Assembly: GCA_965240325.2 (NCBI GenBank) | Contig: OZ251228.1 | Location: forward strand, 1,612,001-1,676,000 | Direction of reading: 5' to 3' | DNA: 64,000 nt | From: Rebecca billardiae RCC1528 | Taxonomy: Eukaryota > Haptophyta | Shown: piece after piece, positions 57,683 through 64,000 of the stretch | How positions within the stretch are numbered: position 1 is the stretch's first letter | Layout of the letters: every line of letters starts with the position of its first letter | Notes under the pieces: generated by a model | Told to the model about the DNA's origin: nothing | Databases searched by the model: none | The model's input: only the letters and a program-made list of their open reading frames with translations | Program-made: the position numbers and the translations under genes

Positions 57683-58312
57683 TTGCTGATGCAGCAGCAC
57701 GCGCAGCACCAGCACGCGCAGCACCAGCACGCGCAGCACCAGCAGCACCAGCAGCTCCTCATGTTGCTGCGGCAGCAGCAGCAGCTCCAGCAGCAGTCGA
57801 ACGTGCCACCGCCAGGCTTCGATCCCTCCCAGCTCGCGGGCCACCCGGCGCTGCCGGCGGCACTGGCTGCGCTTGGCTTCAACCAAGGCCACCTGCCGCA
57901 GTCCGGCCTCACCAGCGCACCGATGAGGACGGGCAACCCGTCCGATCGGCCCGGGGCCACGCCCGCCGCGACGCAGGCGGCCATCCTCGCCGCGCTCGCG
58001 CAAGCCGGCGCCGTGCCCACCTCGACCGCGGCGCCCAGCGGCCGATACGGCGCCGCGGACGAGCAGTACGGCTCGGCGCTCAGGGTTGAAGGGTGGGCAG
58101 ACCCGTCGGCGGCGCTCAAGGTGAGCAGCGGCCTCGACGCGCAGCCGGAGCACGTGTGGTCGTCGCCGCACGCGTCGCACACGCAGCAGCGGCAGCCCGC
58201 GTGCAACTGGGCGGGCGCAAATCCGGGCAGCATGGGCGACGCACAGGACATCCTGTCCAGCTTCATGCTGCAGCTCGCAGAAGGCGAGGATGCGCTGCCG
58301 ACGAGCACGTGA
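55689..58312 (+). CDS. R2R3-MYB transcription factor
   Basis: DNA-binding nuclear regulator. Exons 55689-55862, 56073-56177 and 56345-58312 join in phase to 748 residues. Repeat R2 (about 22-72) has tryptophans in GWAADEDERLRAAI, HKWALIA and CRERWHNHLKP. Repeat R3 (about 76-123) has DWTAEEDKLILDAVSEHGT, then AWSRIAEELPGRTDHAVKNR, where the first intron-split helix resumes with AWSRI. Both introns fall inside the DNA-binding domain. The remaining 620 residues are Ala/Gly/Gln-rich with two poly-Gln tracts (CAG arrays near 57508-57552 and 57640-57680) and a His-Gln run, typical of activation regions, ending in ILSSFMLQLAEGEDALP. Either of two adjacent ATGs (55689, 55692) could start it. Targets unknown. 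Confidence 0.88.
57508..57800 (+). repeat. CAG-rich poly-Gln coding repeats in MYB gene
   Basis: Two CAG/CAA arrays (57508-57552, about 57640-57680) and a CAGCACCAGCACGCG repeat (about 57690-57750). They encode Q and QH(A)Q runs and are likely length-variable. Confidence 0.85.
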
Positions 58313-58935
58313 GCGCGGCGGCGCGCCGCTCGGTGCGGCGCCGGCAGCCTCGCGCGCGAGCCCGGCACCCGGGCCTGCGCCGCGTCGGCTCGTCGGCTCG
58401 CTGCACTGTGGCCGCTGCCGGGCACCCCTCGCTCGCACTGCCCCGGAGCCCAGGGCTCCTCAGCGCAGACGAGAACACCCCGGCACCTCTCCCATACTCG
58501 CGCCACGTGCGACGTGGGCCGCGCGTCGCACGCTCACCATCGACCACCCGCCACCAGCTCGAGGCAGCCATCCCATCTCCGGCTGCCCGCGTCTGTGACC
58601 AGGTGGCAGATTTCTCGGCATCGTAGCCGGCGCAGGGACCCGTCCAGGTATGCATGCCCTCCGGCCTCCGCGCACTCGTCGTCAGAGTGCGGAGCCGCTG
58701 CATGAGCCGCAGACAAGCAGTCCCTGACCGCGCCGGCAGGCTCCGCTCTCTGCCATCTCCGCACGGATCGAGCTACTGATGGCTGGCTGCATCACGGCCA
58801 CCAGCATCTCAGCCCTCAGTCAGGTGACGATTTCAGCGTCTGCCGATCACTGGGCGTACTGTCCGGAAACGGTTGAAAGTGTCGTCATGCACTCATAGGC
58901 CGATGAGCACACGGAGCTGAGCCGCCGCGCGGGCC

Positions 58936-58977
58936 CGGCCCGCCGCGGCGGCCGGGCCCCGGGGCCGCGGCGGGCCG
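58936..58977. repeat. GC hairpin, 14-bp arms
   Basis: 58936-58949 (CGGCCCGCCGCGGC) is the exact reverse complement of 58964-58977, with a 14-base GC-rich loop that can pair further. Confidence 0.7.
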
Positions 58978-59090
58978 TGCCGCCGCTCCGGGCTCGGGCC
59001 GGAATAACTCGTGTGCCGCCTATATGACTCATACTCGGACGCGATCAGCTTTTGTCATCAAACGATGACATCATCAAGTACGACTGCTGT

Positions 59091-59194
59091 ACAGTTTACT
59101 AAGAATAAGAGACGCACACAGCTAAGGCAGGCGAGATCGACGCCCGCCAACTGTCACCGCCCACGAAGCCGTCGCCGATGGTAGCGCCGCCGGA
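59091..59194 (+). repeat. Direct repeat flanking SYS1, left copy
   Basis: Begins ACAGTTTACT and includes GCGAGATCGACGCCCGCCAA. The same sequence recurs at 60354-60475 with small insertions, in the same orientation. The two copies bracket the whole SYS1 gene. Confidence 0.75.
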
Positions 59195-59394
59195 AGAAGT
59201 AAACCGGACTTTGCCGAGGATATCGAGCAGGACTGTTGTCGGTGTTGTTTTTTATTTGCCTTTTGGCTTTATTTCCGGTTCAGCGGTTGATGAAGCTTGG
59301 AAGAGTTGAGAGCGGGGGGCAGCTTTGGCTTGTCACCCACCCGCTAAACGCGGAGCGTTGGCCTCAAGGGGGGCACGCACGCTCGCGCGGCGGG

Positions 59395-59992
59395 ATGGCG
59401 AAGAAGAGCGCGTTCGAGTCCAAGTCGATCGCAAAGCGGCTGGCAGTCTTCATCCCGGCATTCTATCTGGCCTTCTTCGGCGTCACACTGGTGGTCCTCC
59501 TCGCGAGCCGCATCCCGCTGAGAGCAGTCGATGTGTTCCGGTTGCCGTTCGAGTGGGCAGAGTTCACGCCTGTGGGGCAGCCAAGGGAGCTAGGTGAGCC
59601 GGCCCCACCGAGCCAACTGCGCATTGGAGTATCCTGCCGCGCATGTCCGTGCGTCTCCGTGCCTGAGCAGTGCCCGCGCCCCCCTCGCACGCCGCCACCT
59701 GCGTTGCCGCGCACCGCCCACAGCACCCTTCATCGCAATGGTCGTGACGTTCCTCACATTGGGCCCGCTGCTCATCTTCTCCGTCGTTCGCACGACGAAG
59801 CAGTGCTGGGACTTCACCGCGACGCTGTGGTTGGTGCACTTGGCGCTCACGTGCCTCGTCACCCTCTCGTTCCCGCTCAACTGGGTGTGGTGGGTCGTGT
59901 TTGTGCCCTGCGGCGTGCTCATGAGCACGGGCGGCGAGCTTGCGTGCTACTACGTGATCGACATGCGCGAGATAGCCACAGACCATACGTGA
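59395..59992 (+). CDS. SYS1: SYS1 Golgi trafficking protein
   Basis: Small Golgi membrane protein that recruits an ARL3/ARFRP1-type GTPase. Exons 59395-59593 and 59724-59992 join in phase to 155 residues, matching the family length (human 156). Four hydrophobic segments are visible: RLAVFIPAFYLAFFGVTLVV, AMVVTFLTLGPLLIFSVV, FTATLWLVHLALTCLVTL and WVWWVVFVPCGVLMST. The most diagnostic stretch is RTTKQCWDFTATLWLVHL, matching the KQCLDF region of SYS1. The later GELACYYVIDMREI matches the conserved GEYLC...EI end. ATG 59395 (MAKKSAFESK) gives the expected length. An N-terminal extension reading from 59236 lacks an ATG start. Confidence 0.85.
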
Positions 59993-60051
59993 GACTCGCT
60001 GCACATCGGACCGAGCCGGTGTGATTCTGTGAATAAGCAGTGGCGTGAGAC

Positions 60052-60098
60052 TCGGTCCGTCGACGGTGTCGGTGGCACCGACACCGTCGACGGACCGA
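60052..60098. repeat. Perfect 23-bp-arm hairpin
   Basis: 60052-60074 is the exact reverse complement of 60076-60098, with a one-base centre. It lies 60 bp past the SYS1 stop codon. It could act in 3'-end formation or be a tiny palindromic insertion. Confidence 0.85.
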
Positions 60099-60353
60099 CT
60101 ACCGAGGCCGTCCTCGGCGGAATCAGTGATGACGGTTCAATGTCACGACATCATTAGTCAGTCTGTCAGAGTGACTCACACCGGCGGGAACATTTGTCGC
60201 CCGGTGTGAGTTAATTTCAGAACTGATGACTACTCGATGCAGCAGACCGGACTGACGGACTGTCCGCGAGTCAGTACAGCTCACACTGTCAATTCACTAT
60301 TCACTGTGTCTGTGCCTGTGGCAGGTGCCGTGGCCGTGCAGTGTCATCAAGCT

Positions 60354-60475
60354 ACAGTTTACTACTATATATATAAGAATAAGAGACGACGCACACAGCT
60401 CAGGCAGGCGAGATCGACGCCCGCCAACTGTCACCGCCCATGGAGCCGTCGTCGCCGATGGCTGCGCCGCCGGAA
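60354..60475 (+). repeat. Direct repeat flanking SYS1, right copy
   Basis: Matches 59091-59194 with a TA insertion (about 60364-60374) and a few three-base differences. Confidence 0.75.
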
Positions 60476-60570
60476 AATTCGTTCAGCCGTCCGCCTGCGA
60501 GGCCTGGATGAGGGCTGCGGCCGCCTCGCGGCGCGCCAGCGCCCGTCGACGTCGTCCTCGCCCCACCGTC

Positions 60571-60638
60571 GTCCACAAAACGTCGTCGTCCGAACTCGCC
60601 GACTGGGCGCCGAGTTCGGACGACGACGTTTTGTGGAC
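60571..60638. repeat. Perfect 28-bp-arm hairpin
   Basis: 60571-60598 (GTCCACAAAACGTCGTCGTC and onward) is the exact reverse complement of 60611-60638, with a 12-base loop. No coding function is apparent. Confidence 0.85.
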
Positions 60639-60902
60639 CAGTGGTGTCCACCCTTGGTACTACAGTTTTACTTTCATTTTAGTTTATTATTTCGGACGAT
60701 CGACTCATCAGTCTGAGTCGTAGTATCGCAGCAGTAGCTAATGAGTCACGGAGCTGATGACGTCGATGACGACAGACGATGAAGTGCTAAGCTGCTAGAT
60801 GAGACTTGAGACTTGGTGACAGCATGCATGCGCGCGCGGTGATGCAGCTCAGCCGACCGATTAGTCTACCTATATTCGAGTGACAGAGCTTGAAGCCTCG
60901 CG

Positions 60903-63900
60903 TCAGTGGCCAACGCTGCGCCCGTACTGCTTCTTGAGCAGCGGCATGGCGGCACCCCGCGCCAGCGGCTGCGGCGCCGAATCCGCGTCAGGCGCCGGGC
61001 GCTTGCTGCCCTGCAAAGGCGACGCGGCTGGCGGCGCGCCCGCAGAGTGCGCGGGCCGGGAGCTGGCCGCCGGTCCGGCCGAGGGGCCGGCCGAGGCTCC
61101 GCCCGCTGCGTGCGGGCCGGAGGGCCGGGAGGCGGCGGCGAGCGCGAATTGCTTCTTGGGTGGCAGCGCACTCGACGCAGATGCCGCCGTCGAGGCAGGC
61201 GCGCTCGGCGGCGGCGGGGCGGGCGCGTGCGCGCCGCGTGGCGCGGGCGGCCTCGCCGCCGCGCCGCCCGTGCCGCCCTTGCGCTGGTACACGTCCAGCA
61301 CCGCCTTGATCCGCTTGAACATCGCCTCCTTCGCCCCGTCCGCATCCGGGTTGAACCCGGGCGGCGCGTTCCTGAAGAGCGAGCTGTCGGCGAACATCTG
61401 CCGATTGCTCCCAAAGCCGTGCTCAGCCGAGCCGCGGATCAGGTCCTCGTCGTTGGCCGGCGACGTCCACCAGGGTGGCAGCCCGTCGGCCTTGCCGACG
61501 GCGAGCGAGCGGAGGCGCGAGCGCGAGGCCTTGAGCACGTTCTCGCACAGTACCAGCCGCGTGAGCTTGTTCTTCGCCTTCTTCATCTTGTCCGGGTCGC
61601 CGCACTTGGACAGACGCTGCGCCCGGCACGGCGCGGCGCGGCGCGCGCGGCAGCGCGGTCGAGAGGGGCGCGCGCGCGCGCTCCTCACAGCGGGCAGGGG
61701 ACAGAGTCCGGCGCAGGCCGCGGCGCGCGCGCGCCTCCAGGGCGGGGCTCCAGCGCGCGCGCGCGCGCGCACGCACCTCCCACTCGGCGTGCATCCCAGC
61801 CGCCGCCGCGCCCAGCTGCGCGTCGCTCAGCCCGTGTGCGCGCCCAAGCTCCGCGCTCAGCGCCGCGCCGAGCCGCGCCGGCTCGCCCGCGGTGTCCAGA
61901 CGTCCGAATTTGAGGAGCGTCTTGCTCAGCGCGGCCTTGACGTCGGCGGGCAGCGAGGGCATTGCGGCGGGCGGCGGCGACGCCTCCGCCGCGGACGCCG
62001 TCGGCGTCGCCCTCAGCCGGGGCCCGCCGTTCGGAGGCGGGGTGCCCTCCTGCGAGTGGCGCGGCGCGCCGTGCGCGCGGCCGCCTGCCGCACTCTCCTG
62101 CGCTCGCGCGGAGGGAAAAGCGGGGGCCGGTCCGCGGGGCGGGGGCGATGCGGGCGCGCGCTGAGCCGAGGCGAGCGGCGAGCGGCGAGCGGCGAGCGGC
62201 GAGCGGCGAGCGCACGCGGCGCGGCGCGTGCTCGGACCGCAGGCTGGCTGGCGCACGCGCGCGCGCGCGCGCGGGCGCACCTGCGCTCGCGGCCGCTCCG
62301 TCGGCCGGTGCTGCTGTTTTGCGCTCGGCGCGGCGGGCTGCCGCCTGCTCGCCTCCGCGCCGTCGCCGCCGCGCAGCAGGTAGCGGAAGCGCCGGTCGAG
62401 GGCATCGCGCGAGGGCCAGGGCACGGCACCGGGCGGCCGCGCCGGCGCGGCCGCGCCCTCCTGCTCGCCCTCCGCGTCCACCAGCGCGATCCTCGAGAGC
62501 ACACCCACGAGCGTCGTATCTCGGCGCACGAGATCGTACCCGTTGAGGCCATACAGCCAGAGGCCGACGATCAGGCAGCGGTCCTCCGGCACGCCCCAGC
62601 CGGCGACGAGCGTGGGCGTGCGGCCGGGCAGCTGCGCGGCGTTGGGCACCTCGAGCGCGCTCAGCTCGCGCAGCCGCGCCGCGTACTGCTCGAGCACGCG
62701 CTCCGGGATCACCTCGGCGCCCGCGCCGGCGGCCGCCGCCGCGTCCGCGCCGCCGCCCTCGCCGCCAAACGCGAGCGCGCCTTCGCGCGTGTACGGTGGC
62801 GGCGCGCCCAGCCGGTCGAGCTCGGCGCCGGCCGCGTCGAGGCCGAGCCCCTTCGCGACGAAGCTGTGCAGCTCCCACGCCGCCTGCATCTTCTCCAGGT
62901 ACGTCGTCGCGTTGCGCGCCACGCGCTCGAGGAACTTGGTCTCTCGCAGCACTGCGTCAGTGGCGCCCGTCTTGGCCTCGCGGTCGATGGCGAGCGCCGC
63001 GACGCGGAAGTCGGCGACGGTCGAGCCGGACTTGGTGAGGCAGAGCGCGGCGAAGCCGCTCGCCACCGCGCGCTGCTCGGTGACGGGCTTGCCGTAGCAC
63101 GTGCCCTCGTGCCCCGGCGTCGGCGTCGCGAGCTCGCACCGCCGCAGCCGCGTCGGGCCGAAGCGCAGGATCCCGCCGATGAAGACGTCTCGAGCTTTCT
63201 TGGACCACGCGCCCGAGACGCGCGAGCCCGCGCCGCCGCCCGCCTTGGCGTCGGCGTCGGCGTAGGACTCGTCGTCGTCGTCGTCGTCCGAGCGGCCGCC
63301 CGCGCCGCCCGCGCCGCTGTCCATCCCGAACCGCGACACCGTCCGCCGCTGCCTGTCGCCCAGCGACTCGAGCTGCTTCGGCTCGAACGTGAGCCCAATC
63401 TTGGCCCAGAAGTCGTCGTCGTCGACATTGATCTCGCGCGCGCCCGCGCCGCCCGACGAGACGAAGGTGGCCTTGGCGAAGGTGGAGCCCGCCTCGGCGA
63501 GGGAGTCGTACGTCTTGACGCGCGACGAGCGCTCCAGGATCTCGTCGATGTCCGCCTCGTTGAACCGCGCCGACGCGTCGTCCTCGCCCTCGTCGTTGAA
63601 GATGTGATACGCGCCGTGCTTGAGCAGCGTGTCGATCTCCTTGTTCGTCAGCTTGTCCGGCCGCCCGCCGCCCGCGGCGGCGGCGGCGGCGGCCTCGGCG
63701 GCGTTGCCGCGGTCGATGCCGCCGAGCACGGCGTGGTCGAGCCCCAGCTTGATCGACGCGCGGCGGAACATCTCCATCTCGTACGTGTTGCGCGTGATGA
63801 GCCGGTACACCTTGACCGCGTGCGTCTGGCCGATCCGGTGGCAGCGCGCCTGCGCCTGGATGTCGTTCTGCGGGTTCCAGTCCGAGTCGTAGATCACGAC

Positions 63901-64000
63901 GGTGTCGGCGGCGGTGAGGTTGATGCCGAGCCCGCCCGCGCGCGTGCACAGCAGGAACACGAAGATCTCCGAGCCCGGCCGCGAGAACCGGTCGATCGCC
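60903..64000 (-). CDS. CHD-type chromatin remodeller, C-terminal part
   Basis: Partial gene running off the right edge: exons >64000-62281, 62160-61777 and 61616-60903 join in phase (939 codons, including the stop). It starts inside the SNF2 helicase C-lobe: [40 protein letters not shown] and [14 protein letters not shown] are motifs V and VI. After it come the CHD-type region [45 protein letters not shown] and the post-helicase segment [17 protein letters not shown]. Two WGxxxDRxLIxGxxxxG-like units follow: [20 protein letters not shown] and the later [20 protein letters not shown]. These suggest a class III (CHD6-9/Kismet) enzyme, which slides nucleosomes using ATP. The tail is Ala/Pro-rich. 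The chromodomains and N-lobe must lie beyond 64000. Confidence 0.85.

Larger units (their letters stand above)
58313..59394. other. Intergenic with GC hairpin and repeat copy
   Basis: No gene seen. It includes a 14-bp-arm GC hairpin (58936-58977) and the left copy of a ~105-bp direct repeat (59091-59194). An open frame continues upstream of the SYS1 ATG to 59236 but begins without ATG. Confidence 0.45.
59993..60902. other. Intergenic, hairpin-rich
   Basis: Between SYS1 and the CHD gene, which converge on it. It holds two perfect hairpins (60052-60098, 60571-60638) and the right copy of the SYS1-flanking direct repeat (60354-60475). Otherwise nothing. Confidence 0.5.

Overview
The window looks like nuclear DNA from a unicellular alga, most probably a prymnesiophyte haptophyte; a GC-rich stramenopile alga is the main alternative. 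The reasons are very GC-rich genes on both strands, many short introns whose donors read GTGCGCG and whose acceptors read GCGCAG, dense microsatellites, and a protein mix typical of these algae (ShK-domain prolyl hydroxylase, EsV-1-7 repeats, exon-per-repeat LRR protein). There are no bacterial-style operons. Gene models below were built by joining exons at splice sites where phase and family homology agree; no transcript evidence was available.

Layout: 1-2214 holds a degraded element between two identical 49-bp direct repeats. 2215-8416 (-) is the elongation factor SPT6. 8474-9646 (+) is a Golgi-type glycosyltransferase starting 57 bp from SPT6. 10134-12566 (-) is a membrane prolyl 4-hydroxylase with ShK-like domains, divergent from 12748-15151 (+), a remarkable tyrosinase / peptidoglycan-binding / matrixin fusion. 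15461-21585 (-) is a six-exon coiled-coil plus chromodomain-like protein with transposon flavour. 22209-23738 (-) is an ankyrin protein, divergent from the corepressor SIN3 (23962-31813, +). 32842-35325 (+) encodes 14 EsV-1-7 cysteine repeats. 37555-38775 (-) is the UFM1-activating enzyme UBA5 without its zinc cysteines. 40270-42066 is a TIR transposon. 42289-44183 (-) is an acyltransferase-3 protein. 46399-50181 (-) is an LRR protein with one exon per repeat. 51629-54358 (-) is an unknown multipass membrane protein whose 5' end lies in a perfect 324-bp palindrome. 54865-55393 is an AT-rich integrase-like relic. 55689-58312 (+) is an R2R3-MYB. 59395-59992 (+) is SYS1. 60903 to the right edge (-) is the C-terminal part of a CHD-type chromatin remodeller.

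Functionally, many genes act on chromatin and transcription (SPT6, SIN3, CHD, MYB, the chromodomain protein, and perhaps the EsV-1-7 and ankyrin proteins). A second group serves the secretory pathway (glycosyltransferase, prolyl hydroxylase, acyltransferase, SYS1). They are ordinary eukaryotic neighbours rather than one pathway. The most unusual items are the copper-oxidase/metalloprotease fusion, the perfect palindrome that gives two divergent reading frames the same N-terminus, the intron-bearing transposon-like chromodomain gene, and the zinc-less UBA5.
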